Below are positions 41,566 to 52,200 of a DNA stretch of 64,000 nucleotides, piece after piece. This DNA is from Chrysophaeum taylorii (taxonomy: Eukaryota > Sar > Pelagophyceae > Pelagomonadales > Pelagomonadaceae), in the NCBI GenBank assembly GCA_029834535.1, contig JAQMWT010000687.1, forward strand, positions 22,291 through 86,290. Direction: 5' to 3'. The translations under genes and the position numbers were made by a program. Position 1 is the first letter of the stretch. Every line of letters begins with the position of its first letter. The notes below the pieces were generated by a model. It was not told the DNA's origin, did no database searches, and saw nothing but the letters and a program-made list of their open reading frames with translations.

Positions 41566-44500
41566 CTAGTCGGGGTCATCGCCGAGTCGTGGGGCAGGCG
41601 AAGAGAGGACGGGCCCCGCCCGTAGGTCGTACGCATGTTGCCGCCGGACGTATGTGCGACGAAAGGCGACGTCCTGCTGGTATCGGGCGGCCTGGGTGGG
41701 GTTCCCCGAGGCGGCGACATGGGCGAGGGCGGTGAGGGCACAGCGAGCCCGGCCTAATGCGTTGGCGATCCCCCACGCACGGTAGATGCGGCGAGTTTGG
41801 GCCGCCTTTGCCTCTGTGAAGTCGGCGCAGCCGCTTGCCACCCAGGTTCGCGCAGCGATGCGCTCTGCGCATGTTTGGGCGAGAGCGTGGCACGCCGCGC
41901 TGGCCTCACCGAAGGCACCAAAGACGAGGCCGGCGACGGTGCCGTAGCTACGTAGCCGCTGTTCGACAGGGCCCAAGAAGCCAGGCGGTGGTGCTGTACC
42001 CGGCTGGGGGATGATGGCGTCGATGCCGCGGGCGTGAGCGAGGTATTCGGAGTGGACTTGCGCTGCGCGCCGATCGACAGGCGACGGGTGGGAGGGATGG
42101 AGAGCGTGGGCGGTTTAGAACGAACCCCAAGCGAGGGTTTTGATGTCGTATAGTTGCTCCTTGTTGTCGAGCGTGGTGAGGATGTCTGGGACGACGTGGC
42201 GACGGGCGAGATTGCCTCGGTAACGGCCGTAGATGCGCGTGCGAACGGTAGGGGCGACGACGTCAGCAAAGATGCCGAAAACCTCGGACAGGGCTGGGAT
42301 GCCGGCCTCTTTGACGCTGCAGTGGACGCGCTCGAGCTGGCCGTCATGCCAGGTGGTCCGCGCTCCTCCGCGGTTGACAAGGTTGGCCTGCGTGAGAAGC
42401 ACCTTGCCGTGAGCGTCGAAAACGACGTCAGTGCCCATAATGCGAGTGCCCACGAGGCCCGAACAAGCTGGAGAGGGGTAGCCAAAGGACTGGGCACACA
42501 TCTCAGCCCAGCAGCGGTTGGGGATTTGAAGGGCGGAGCTGGGCCACGAGCTGATGAACGTGGTCGAGAAGCGATCCCATGAGGACGCCGCTACTCGAAG
42601 TGCATCGGTGATGGGAAGGGTGGCCGCAAGGCGCTGGAGTGCAGTGGCCCGAGCTGTCTCGCGCTGGGAGGTTAGAGCGCGCTGGAGTTGGGGTATGAGC
42701 ACGGGTGTCGAGATGGTGGGGTCGACGAGGACGCCCATGGAGACGAATTCGTGGGAGAGAGGACCGTCGACGAGATGAACGTTGGCGGGGTCGCCGGAAC
42801 CAGCGCCGCCGTGGGAAGCCAGCGTGGTACGGAGATCAGCCCGAAGTCCGTCCCACGCAGTCTCGAGTGCTCGCCCCAGGCGGCAACCGGATGCGAGGAG
42901 GTGGTGCCAACGGTGCAACTCGTTACCCGTGCGAAAAAAAAAAAAATAAGTGGCACCCAGGACCGAGGCGAGGCGGGGGAGGTAGCCAGGGACCTCCACG
43001 GCACCCGTAGGATCGCGAAGGTCGACGAGGTGTGGGATGGCCTGGGCCGCCGTGCCAACAAAGGCGGCGGGGCTGAGGTCGGCGCAGGAGCGAATGCCGC
43101 CACCCCCACTTCGAGCAGGAAGACGGAGGCGTTGGAGGACGATGCCGGTGGAGTCAAAAACCTGACTGGTCTGCGCCAAGTGCTGTGGCGACGAAGCTGA
43201 GGACGGCAACGTCGAAGCGGCGGAGCGCGCTCAAGGCATTGGTGGGGTAGCAGTGTTGTGCGATGTAGTCCATGCGCGGTGCGATGCAGTAGCGGCCCAA
43301 CGAGTACATGCAGTGGAGGGAGACGTTCTGGAGCTTGGTGCGAATACGGCTCATGTAGCTCACCTGAGCGTCAACCTCGCGTTGCAAGGTAGCTTCGACA
43401 TAGGCATCTCCGGCGTGTCCGGGGGAGCCGATGGGCACACCGTAGATTACGAGGCCGTCGGCGACAACGGGGATACCAGCAAGAGTACGCGTGCCGTCAG
43501 GCGCAACTTGGACGTGGTCGTGAACATCGGGGTGATCGAGAAGACCCATGCCAAGTGCCGGACAGAACGCCACGCACTTGTCGAGGCGGAGCTCCTCGCC
43601 GCTAGCTTGGATGTCGCGGGCGTACTGCAGGAGGGCGTCGACAACCTCACGAGGGGAACCAGAGATGACGCCGTCGTCCATGCCAAATCGGGCGTAGCCG
43701 GCACATGAACGTAAGCGGGTGTCAAGGGCCTGTGCGGCGTCATGCGTTGCCAGAAAGTACGCCGGTGGATAGGTGGGGTCGCCTTGCTGGCCGCCTTCTT
43801 GAGAGTCGAAGGGGGCGCGATCGAGGCCGGTGGGGCCGTGGAGGGCCACCCAGGATGCCGGCCGTAATTGCTTGAACATAAAGTGGCCAAAGGCTCGCAG
43901 CTTGGCGTTGGCGTGGTTTGCGAGTTTGTCCACGACGGCCCGGCGCTTGAGCTCGTTGAAGGCGCTGCGTTTGTCCAGCTTGATGATGACCTGGTCGGGG
44001 TACTGCTCCGCGTGGGTGCGGACGCCAAAGACGAGGCGCGAGGGGCCGCCCTTGACCCCGACGGCAACGTTGATCGGGTACAGTGCCTCAGAGAGCTCGG
44101 AGTGGAGGCTACGCACAAGGCACCGTCCAGTGGCACGGCGGCGGGCGGTGCCAATGCCGATAGGTCGAACGTCAAGTGCTTGGTTAGCGTCAGCGGCGCG
44201 TCGTTTCACCAACGGAATGAGGGTTACCGTGTTGGTGATGAAGTAATAATTAACTAACTTCAGACCTCTCCCGAGCATGGGAGCCAGGCCGGACAGGCAG
44301 GAGCCGATCCGGAATCACAGAGGAAAATCACGCGGTTGGGGCTGAGGCGAGGGACGAGGACTCGTTGATGACGGACCGCCACTGCGCGCGGTCTTGTGCG
44401 AAGTCGTGCAAAAGCGTCGCAGGCCGCAAACGTGTTGGTCCACGAACAATCGACCTGTCCGTCGCGTTCTGCCCAACCGAGCGAACCCCATCCCAGCGCG

Positions 44501-45301
44501 GACTTTCCGGGTGCTAACCGGCCAGCCCGGGAGGCGAGCAGGCACCGTCTCACTCCGGGACGGCCGGGGCCGCCGCAGGGAGCAAGCGTGTTAGGCGCCG
44601 TCCTCCATCGCAACCAACGGTTAGCAATCGCAGGGTTAGGGATGAAGTAATACCAGTCAGGAAGAGCTCCACGAACGAACAAGGTCTCAAGGTTGTCGAT
44701 TTTGTCCATCGCCGAGCGTGCCTTGACGTTGCTCGGGAAGGGCTGGGCGAAAACGGAGAGGAATTCATTACGGCACTGGTCGGGGCCCACACCAGCCTTC
44801 GGCCGGAGCGTGCGGTAAGTTTCACGCAGGGCGACCGAGAGTGTGGCGAGCCCTTGCGGGTGGTTGGGGAAAGTGTGAAGGTCCTCCTTGCGAGCAGGAT
44901 GTTTGGACACGAGTTGGCGCATGACGTCTGGGTGGCATGGGTCGGCGATGCCCAGGCTGGTGAGAATACGGCACGCCCGAGAGAGGTCGCCAGATTCAGC
45001 GAGTCGCAATGCACGAAGTGAGTCCGCGTCATCGTCGGGGGCAGCCCGTGAGCGTACATGGGAGCGCACGCGAGTCACGTCGTGGAGGTAGCCGTCAATG
45101 AGGAGGTCGTAACGCCCGGCGGCGAAGGCTGCAAAGCGGTCAGTGAGCACGTCGGGCCGACGGGCGCCGCCTCGTGGTGCTCGCCGAAGAAGTAGGCTGT
45201 GAAGGCTCATGTACCAAAGGAGGGCACGGTCACGAGCGTTATCGGAAGTGGCGTCTTCAAACCATGAACACACCTCAAACCATGAACACACCTCGGCCAT
45301 T
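41566..45301 (-). pseudogene. R2-like LINE: reverse transcriptase and restriction-like endonuclease
   Basis: A non-LTR retrotransposon ORF on the minus strand, truncated at its N-terminus by the gypsy II LTR (45,302). Residues before the RT resemble R2-clade linkers (SGDLSRACRILTSLGIADP). RT motifs: VGPDQCRNEFLSVF, VIIKLDKRSAFNELKRRA (motif A), DSQEGGQQGDPTYPPAYF (motif B), and the catalytic loop ARFGMDDGVISGS (F-G-M-D-D). A late domain, VPDILTTLDNK then LYDIKTLAWGSF, fits the PD-(D/E)xK restriction-like endonuclease of R2/R4/CRE-type elements. The frame then meets a TAA (42115-42117) and resumes in the same frame as TAHALHPSHPSPVDRR to AGPVLSSPAPRLGDDPD. Lesions: SINE insertion (44249-44640), a frameshift near 43160-43200, the TAA, and the missing N-terminus including any zinc fingers. 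A run of 13 A/T bases at about 42938-42950 adds Phe codons. Confidence 0.82.
44249..44640 (-). repeat. SINE copy 5 (subfamily B), inside the LINE ORF
   Basis: 392 bp with a perfect 12-bp target duplication GATGAAGTAATA (44237-44248 and 44641-44652). The tail (TAAC)n is at the left and GATCGCAGGG-type 5' end at the right. The LINE protein reads WYYFI on both sides because the duplication encodes it twice. Confidence 0.95.
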
Positions 45302-45639
45302 TGTGGCGCAAGGAGAATTTTAGGGGCTACCTGGCGTGCCTTCGAATCCTGGCTCGCCGATCGCGTCCGTGCCCTTGGTGGGGTCACTGGACGAGGATGG
45401 CCGTTCTCCTGCCACACGACCACAAACAACTCCCGCGCCTGGTCCTCTCAACTTGAGGACCGGCTGTTGCTTTATGATCAAGGATATATCGAAAATCAGA
45501 AATCAGGGTGACGCATGTCACGGAAGAGGAAGATGATGTCATAGAGAACACTGACATCATCAGAACGGAGTAGGGTGCCCCTGATAAGGGGGGGGGCTAG
45601 AAGAGGGGTAAGCCTTAGGAGGCGGGAGTTGCCGCCACA
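45302..45639 (-). repeat. Gypsy II 3' LTR
   Basis: 338 bp. In element orientation it starts TGTGGCGGCAACTCCC and ends GCGCCACA, with perfect terminal inverted repeat TGTGGCG/CGCCACA. The polypurine tract CCAGGGGAGTCC precedes it. Confidence 0.93.
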
Positions 45640-45679
45640 GGACTCCCCTGGTAAGAATTCGAGCTGCCCCAGCGAGGTG

Positions 45680-47344
45680 CTAGCGCGAGGAGCGCGGCTT
45701 CGCCTTACGAGCATCTCGTGAACGAATCTTCTGGTAAACGCGGGTGATGATCGGTTCAGGAACTCGACCACTGCGTAAAGTAAACTTGGGTATCAACACA
45801 TCAATCTCGTGCGGAGCGAAATCCGTGACACAAGGAGTTGTGTTGGAGGAAATTCGGGACTTGTCGGTGAAGCTTCGACCTTCAACGTCCTTGAACTCGG
45901 ACTTGAGCTCGCGGTGCGAAAGGTGAGAGGTCGGCTTGAAATAAGCGACATCATCGTTCGGACCCAAATCGGAATAGAAATGTAGAGCAACACGATCATT
46001 CTGATAATCGTAAGGCTCGTAAACTTCAGCAACATAAATCTTCTTGCGCCAATCAGAGCGCTTCCGGTCAGGAATCCGGAAAACAACAAACTTACCGTGC
46101 TGATAATCATCACGGAAGGTTTCTTCGGGTTTGTGGATGGTTTGATCAACGATCGGAGGTACCATCACAGGCGTGATCTGACTAATATGAACACGTCGTT
46201 TTTCGGGCGGAGAGTCGAGAGACTCAATCCTATAGGTGACCGGGGAGAGGCGTTCCTTGATAATAAACGGCCCTCGCCATTCCGGTCGAAGTTTGTTCTG
46301 AAGGAAAGGAATGTAGAGCAAAACGTGCGACCCCTCCTTGTATTCAACATCAACATGATCGGCATTGTAGGCCAATCTTTGTTGCTTCGAAGCTTTATCA
46401 CGAGCCTCGCGGACGATCTTCGTATAATATTTCAATCGCTCGCGAGTCTCGGCGACTGCATCAGAGCGAGTCTTCGGCAATAATCGTGTATCAAAATCCA
46501 TGAGCGTGTAGTCAGTCGGTAGCATCGGCTGACGGTTCAGGCGCAGCACAAAGGGAGAAATCAGCGTGCCTGGAATAAACTTGCGGTTGTAGCAAAATGC
46601 AATATAATGAGCAAAGTCAGGCCAATCCGTGATGTTCCGGCCCTCAAGGCAAGCACGGAGGAAGGCCTTGATAAATCCGTTGACACGCTCAGCCGGGCTC
46701 GACTGGGCATGATAAGGAATCGTAGTTTGGTATCGGGTGTTGAAGAGATGGCAAAACTCGCGCATTAACTTGTTCACGAACTCTTTACCGTTGTCGGTAC
46801 GAATCATCTGGGGCAAGTAGACCTTGAGAAGGATGTTAATGACAAAAGACTCGAGGACAGACTCAGCAGTCTTATCGTTCAAAACATCCAGAATCAAGAA
46901 ATGCGAGAACGGATCAAAAAATACTAGAAGATACGTCTCGGGACCAGCGCTGGGCAAGGGTCCAAATAAATCCATGCAAAGAACAGCACCATCACCGTCG
47001 TATACGGGCTGCTGCAAGAGCCCAGCTCGTTTCGGCTCAGGCGTACGAGCTTTCTGGCAAACTAAGCATTCAGCAATGAAGACTCCAACTTCGTTCGACA
47101 TGTGAGGCCACCAAAATCGTTCTTGGTTAGCCTGGACGGTACTGTGACGTCCCATATGACCACCGTTAACCGGAGTGTCATGGTAGAGTCGAATAATGCG
47201 CTTGCGCAATGTAGCAGGTGCAACAATCATCGGGTGCGAATCAGCAGAAATGCGGTAAATAACATCTTTAACGACTTCGAATCGTTCGTTCGCTAGAGGA
47301 ACGTCGCGGCGTCTGACCTTGGTCGGTAGCGAATATCCTCGCAA
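45680..47344 (-). CDS. Gypsy II integrase
   Basis: A 554-codon open frame; the true N-terminus is joined to the RT frame upstream by a frame change. Zinc domain: HDTPVNGGHMGRH, then CLVCQKA (HHCC). Catalytic core: first Asp in AVLCMDLFGPL, second in MIRTDNGKEF, Glu in SSPAERVNGFIK, the DD35E arrangement. Then NKLRPEWRGPFIIKERL with VTYRI, the GPY/F module. The C-terminal domain contains RKRSDWRKKIYVAEVYEPYD and RVALHFYSDLG, followed by a basic tail (RDARKAKPRSSR). This domain is not a classical chromodomain and is shared with gypsy I. It could direct target choice, as C-terminal domains do in other gypsy integrases. The stop (45680-45682) lies about 40 bp before the 3' LTR. All catalytic residues are present. 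Confidence 0.93.
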   Translation of the reverse strand: MRGYSLPTKVRRRDVPLANERFEVVKDVIYRISADSHPMIVAPATLRKRIIRLYHDTPVNGGHMGRHSTVQANQERFWWPHMSNEVGVFIAECLVCQKARTPEPKRAGLLQQPVYDGDGAVLCMDLFGPLPSAGPETYLLVFFDPFSHFLILDVLNDKTAESVLESFVINILLKVYLPQMIRTDNGKEFVNKLMREFCHLFNTRYQTTIPYHAQSSPAERVNGFIKAFLRACLEGRNITDWPDFAHYIAFCYNRKFIPGTLISPFVLRLNRQPMLPTDYTLMDFDTRLLPKTRSDAVAETRERLKYYTKIVREARDKASKQQRLAYNADHVDVEYKEGSHVLLYIPFLQNKLRPEWRGPFIIKERLSPVTYRIESLDSPPEKRRVHISQITPVMVPPIVDQTIHKPEETFRDDYQHGKFVVFRIPDRKRSDWRKKIYVAEVYEPYDYQNDRVALHFYSDLGPNDDVAYFKPTSHLSHRELKSEFKDVEGRSFTDKSRISSNTTPCVTDFAPHEIDVLIPKFTLRSGRVPEPIITRVYQKIRSRDARKAKPRSSR

Positions 47345-47384
47345 GTAGCATCAGATTCTTGCTCACGTGCGATTTCAGCGAGCG

Positions 47385-49286
47385 TCATATTATCGGGTAT
47401 CTTATCGATATAATCTTTGCGGCTGCGTCCTTGAAGATCGGTGGCTCATCGCGCGCACGGTTCTTCCGACGTTGTCTCGTAGCGTGATACATAGCTAATT
47501 TCATCGGATCCTTTTCAGGGTCTTCGTCTTCGTCTTCCGGCAGTTCGGTCGTAATAAACGACATTATGAAGTGGCAGCCGGAGACGGGATCTCCTCGGTC
47601 ATCAACAGGTCGGGGAAGCTCTTGGAACACTAAATACGCGTGGTTCAAAGGTTCTCCAAACTCGTCAGTCTCGATGACATGATCTATCGGGTTGCGGGAG
47701 AGACAGTCAGGGATACTCATTCCCGGTGACTTTCCCGGCTTGTAACCAAGTTCAGGGTCAAAATTGGCGAGGCGCATCGCCCAACGAGCAAGCTGCCCAG
47801 ACGAGTGCGTCGCCTTGCGTAAAAACGTCAAATTTCGGTGATCGGTCTCCAAAACAGTCCGGTGCCCTTCGATGTATGCTCGAAAGTGCTCTAGAGAAAG
47901 TATAACTGCCAGCAGCTCTAGCCGGCGGGGCTCATAATTCCGCATCTCCTTCGGCACAGCTCGGCTCCAATATTCAATCACTCGTTCTTCTCGAGTCACC
48001 CTTCCGGCATCGTCCTTGACTTCGACAATCTGGAAGAGATATGCTCCAAGTCCATCCTTGGAAGCATCGGATCGGATCTGAAAAGGCAGATCACAATCGG
48101 GGTGGTAGACTCCTCGGGAATCAACCAGAGCTTCAATAATCGTATCCCAAGCTTTCTGACACTCGGGCGTCCACTCGAACTTTACACCTTCGAGGCATAA
48201 TCGTCTCAACGGTTCCACAATCTTCGAGTAGCCCTTCACATATCGCCGGCAGTAATTACTCATGCCGATGAAAGAGCGTATCTGGGTCTTCGGGAAAGTA
48301 TTCGGCAAAGTACCTGGAATCGGCATCTTATGCAGTGCTTCCAGCGTCTTCGGATTCGGCTTCAAGCCTTCTGGGGTAGAAATGTGTCCCAGAAATTCTA
48401 TATCATCCTTGAGAAGGTGGAACTTCGCGGTTCGACCGCTGTACCCTCTCTGTGCCAAATGACACATCACTTCGATCAAAACTTGCAAATGTCGATGAAG
48501 ATCGTCGGATCCCATCATAATATCGTCAACAAACGCAACCAAGTCTTGATACATCCATTTCGAAAGGTCGCTCGCCATTTGTTTGCAGAAAAGAGCTCCG
48601 GCCGTCTTCACACCTAGAGGTAGTCGCAAGAAACTATGAGCGCCAAGTGGGCTAACCATCGTGACAGCGTCCTGCGCTGCCGGATCCAGACGAAGGTTGT
48701 GGTATCCCCATCTAATATCAATGCATGCCCGCCATCGTCTCATCGCGAGAAAGGCTAAAGCATCATCTTGTCGAATGTTTGGCCAACTGTCATTGACCAA
48801 TTGATCGTTGAGCTGACGTAAGTCAACTGCAGCACGGAACGCGTTTGACGTTCCAATCTCAGCTCCTTTCTTCGGAAGCATCAACACAGGAAAGCCCCAA
48901 GGTGAGTTGGCCGGACGAATGACTCCATCCCGGCACCACTCGCTGATCTGTTTGCGGAGACAATCGAGCTTCGCAGGCGTCAATCGGTAGGGCGTCATCT
49001 TTATCGGTCGCGGATTCGCGTCTTTGAATCGTAGAGACACAGGAGGCGAGTCCACAGGTCTCATAATCGGGTCGAAAAAGGCCCAAGAATATTGCACACA
49101 GTGTCGGAGCATCAATTTCGCCTCGTCATCTAAGTGCGGATTGTCAGGAATTCCCAGCTCCTGCACAACCTTGTCAACTTCTTTTGTAGGAATTTTAACT
49201 TTCATTGCTTCGTTGTCCTTGACATGCTCAGGAGTTTGCGGCAGTGGTGCACCCTCGGCATCGCGCGGCGCATCTTTCCATGGCAC
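47385..49286 (-). CDS. Gypsy II reverse transcriptase and RNase H
   Basis: A 633-codon open frame. RT motifs: FPVLMLPKKGAE, LRQLND, RWRACIDIRWGYHNLRLD (motif A Asp), LPLGVKTAGALF, and the catalytic loop LVAFVDDIMMGS (FVDD), then EFLGHISTPEGLKPNP and QIRSFIGMSNYCRRYVKGY (thumb). RNase H: FQIRSDASKDGLGAYL (Asp), RRLELLAVILSLEHF (Glu), VLETDHRNLTFL (Asp). After that comes a linker with PGMSIPDCLSRNPID. The frame start (MPWKDAPRDAEG) lies in the overlap with the upstream methyltransferase frame; gypsy I has the two in one continuous frame, so this Met is probably not a genuine start. The frame ends at 47385 by a small shift just before IDKIPDNMTLAEIA. Active-site residues are intact. Confidence 0.93.
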   Translation of the reverse strand: MPWKDAPRDAEGAPLPQTPEHVKDNEAMKVKIPTKEVDKVVQELGIPDNPHLDDEAKLMLRHCVQYSWAFFDPIMRPVDSPPVSLRFKDANPRPIKMTPYRLTPAKLDCLRKQISEWCRDGVIRPANSPWGFPVLMLPKKGAEIGTSNAFRAAVDLRQLNDQLVNDSWPNIRQDDALAFLAMRRWRACIDIRWGYHNLRLDPAAQDAVTMVSPLGAHSFLRLPLGVKTAGALFCKQMASDLSKWMYQDLVAFVDDIMMGSDDLHRHLQVLIEVMCHLAQRGYSGRTAKFHLLKDDIEFLGHISTPEGLKPNPKTLEALHKMPIPGTLPNTFPKTQIRSFIGMSNYCRRYVKGYSKIVEPLRRLCLEGVKFEWTPECQKAWDTIIEALVDSRGVYHPDCDLPFQIRSDASKDGLGAYLFQIVEVKDDAGRVTREERVIEYWSRAVPKEMRNYEPRRLELLAVILSLEHFRAYIEGHRTVLETDHRNLTFLRKATHSSGQLARWAMRLANFDPELGYKPGKSPGMSIPDCLSRNPIDHVIETDEFGEPLNHAYLVFQELPRPVDDRGDPVSGCHFIMSFITTELPEDEDEDPEKDPMKLAMYHATRQRRKNRARDEPPIFKDAAAKIISIRYPII

Positions 49287-52200
49287 ATCGAACTTTTCTC
49301 GTATTTTCGTTTCACTTCCGGGTGGCTTTTGTTGATCCTCTCGCCTTTGACACGAACACTCGGCTCGCTCTTAATCTTCGGTTCCCGATCTCGCTCAGGA
49401 TCTGGCGGAACGTCTAAATTTGGTTGTCGGGGGGGGCCAGCAGAAGAAGCATGAGACGTCCCCGGCTCATCTGTTGCAGGCGGAATCAACGGTACCTCTG
49501 GAGGTTTCCATTTGGTGAGATCTTGAAGATCATCAGTCGACACCCATCTTACGACACGTGTGCGCGTGTTTAACAGCGGAACTTGTACGTGACGAAGGGT
49601 GGTTTCATCAATTTGCAAATAATAATCAAACGGTCGGTCTGCAGGACTCAACGCTGACAGCAAAGCTTCGCCGCTCAGGTGAAATTCCCTGGTCACAGAG
49701 TTGTGCAGATCGAGCACTAATAAGCCTATCGTGTCAGGTGGCACGACGGACGCCAAGTGTTTCAACGAGGTCGTCCTGGAGAAGCCGGCCCAATCAAAAT
49801 AAGGGGGCATCGTCAGCAACTCCGAAGTCATTTTCAGATTCAGAGATCTGTAATCGGAACGGTGCGGTCCTACGCGAAGCGGGACACGCGTAACGGTGTA
49901 AGCTGCGTCTGTCGCGGCTCGTGATGATCCTAAATTGTTCATCTGAAGTAAATGTCGTTCGTCGGCGTAGCCAAGCGCGGCGGCGAACTCTTGCTGCATA
50001 TTCTTGCAAGTCTTTGGAACTGCGCGCAAATGGAGCGGATGGCTGGAAACCAACAATCGCACGCGACAGCTCATCAAACTGGGAGTTATGTCGTAAAAAT
50101 TGACGACGTACACGTACGGGTGCAAACGTGCAACGTAAGAAATAATCGAAGCCTCCTGCTCTATCAACCACATGAAGAAACCAGCCATCTTGCATAATTT
50201 CATCGTCCAGTGGGTAGCGGTAACTCCTTTCCCAACATCTCTGGAGGTCAAGTTGCACAGAGCGGAGTGTACGCAGGGTGGCGACGCGACACACATCGAC
50301 GACGACCATTCCGCGTAGGGTAAATAAGATTCGATCAACCGTAAGGTTGTAACATAGCGACCACACAGTGTGTGCTGCACCACAGGAATATTCGGAAAGT
50401 TCTTGTGGTGGATCTGGTTGGCGGTGTCCGACGCATCGAGTGCTAGCACGACTCGAAACGACGTCCCACACGTTTCGTTGGCTCGTTGGAGACCTAAAGT
50501 ACTGCCTCCGGCTCCACTGAACAGCATCACCACCTTGCGATAAGTGATTGGAAGCCATTGAACCTTTTCATATCGGCGGCGGATCTCCGCTTCGGTGATC
50601 TCGCGGCATTTCTTTTCATCTTCTTCCGACCTTCGAGCGAAATCGTCGCTGCCTTCAGGTCGTTTGAGGGTGGACTTGTCCGTCATAGCGGTCGTAGCGT
50701 CCTTCTGCACCGTGCTCAGCAGCATCGGCGGGGGAGATTCGTCGCATCGCGTCAAGTGACTAGCGACAGAAACGGTGAAAGAAAGGTTCCCCTTGTCGTA
50801 TCCTTCTTCGCATTCTTTCGTAAGTTCGTTGATCGTAGAGTCGTTCAACTCATCTTCGTACCTAACGATACCGCCAATCGCAAGGACTTCGCCTTGAGTG
50901 ACGACCGTCGGCACTTCTTCCGTGGCAGTAACCGCCACCCGAGCAGCGGACCGGTCGTGCTCTTCGCAAGAAGAACACATTCCTTCGACAACACCCAACT
51001 GCTCGTTCTCAGCAAACGTAGCGACGAAAACCTGTCCCTTTTCCATAGGTTTCGACAAAATAACCGGCAGATTGTAAGTTCGACCGGGCTCGATTTGAAG
51101 CGTGCGCGCAGCATAAGCTACTACTTCTCGCGCGTCTTCTCCCGGAGCTGGGGAGAATTTGGTCGTAGCATGTCCCCGCGTAGCCAAGGCTACCGTACGT
51201 TCCGGTGGCGGGCTTCGGAGATCTTTAATCGTGCTCAAACGAGCGTAAACTCGAGTGTTGACCAGGTCGAGACTCTGCCGAAAGGCATCGTGTTGATGAT
51301 TGTAAATCGGTACGGTTATCGGATTTCGATCGTAAATAGATCGAAAGGTCACGATTGGTGCATCGACTCGTATATCCTTAACTTTAATCTTCTTGCGCCC
51401 GTAGACGACTTGGGTTCGACAAAAACAGATCCGATCGTGGGGATAATCCAAGATGGCTCCTAAAACTCGTATATCGCGCCCTCCCAACAGGAACAGATAG
51501 TTCGTATCGGCTACAATAGCGACAATGGGGGCAGCGAAGTCGTCGGCGAAAGCGACCCGAATGGCGATCCAACGATAGATCGTCGTCGTATTTAACCCTG
51601 ATCCGTACAGCTTGCGCTTAATCGGAAGTTCGCCTTCATCGAAAATCAACTGATCTTTGGTCAACTTTGTGACCATTTCTCGGCAAATATAAGAAACATC
51701 TGCCATTCCATCGACACCAATGGTCGTCGAGAATTTCGGTCCGTCACGATTCCTGTAGATGTGACAGGCTATAAACGTTAGAGTACCCGTATTTAAACAA
51801 CTGAGGGTAATCAAATCATCTTCGATCGTCTTGCCGTCTCGCGGCGTCAACGAAGTGTGAGCACATCGGGCTCTGACTCGCTCATCTCCGGGGTTGGGCA
51901 TCGATACCGCGGCTTGAGGTTTCGTATTATCTGTTGTTGGCGTCTTCGCCATAACGCTCGCGGCAGCCTCTTTATCTGGCGGCTTCCGCTCTTCCTCCAA
52001 GACAATCTCCGAGGGAATAAACGCTGGTAGGGGATCCTGGTCTTCGTAATCCTTGGAAGCAAACAACCCCTCCCATAAATCATTCATTTCGTCATTCCAG
52101 AATGCATCTGTGAATTCATTCGTCGCCTGCTGATCCTCATCAGCATCGGCGATCGGTTCCGTGTCAGCTGCGGCTTTGAGTCTGTAGCTGCGCGGTTGTT

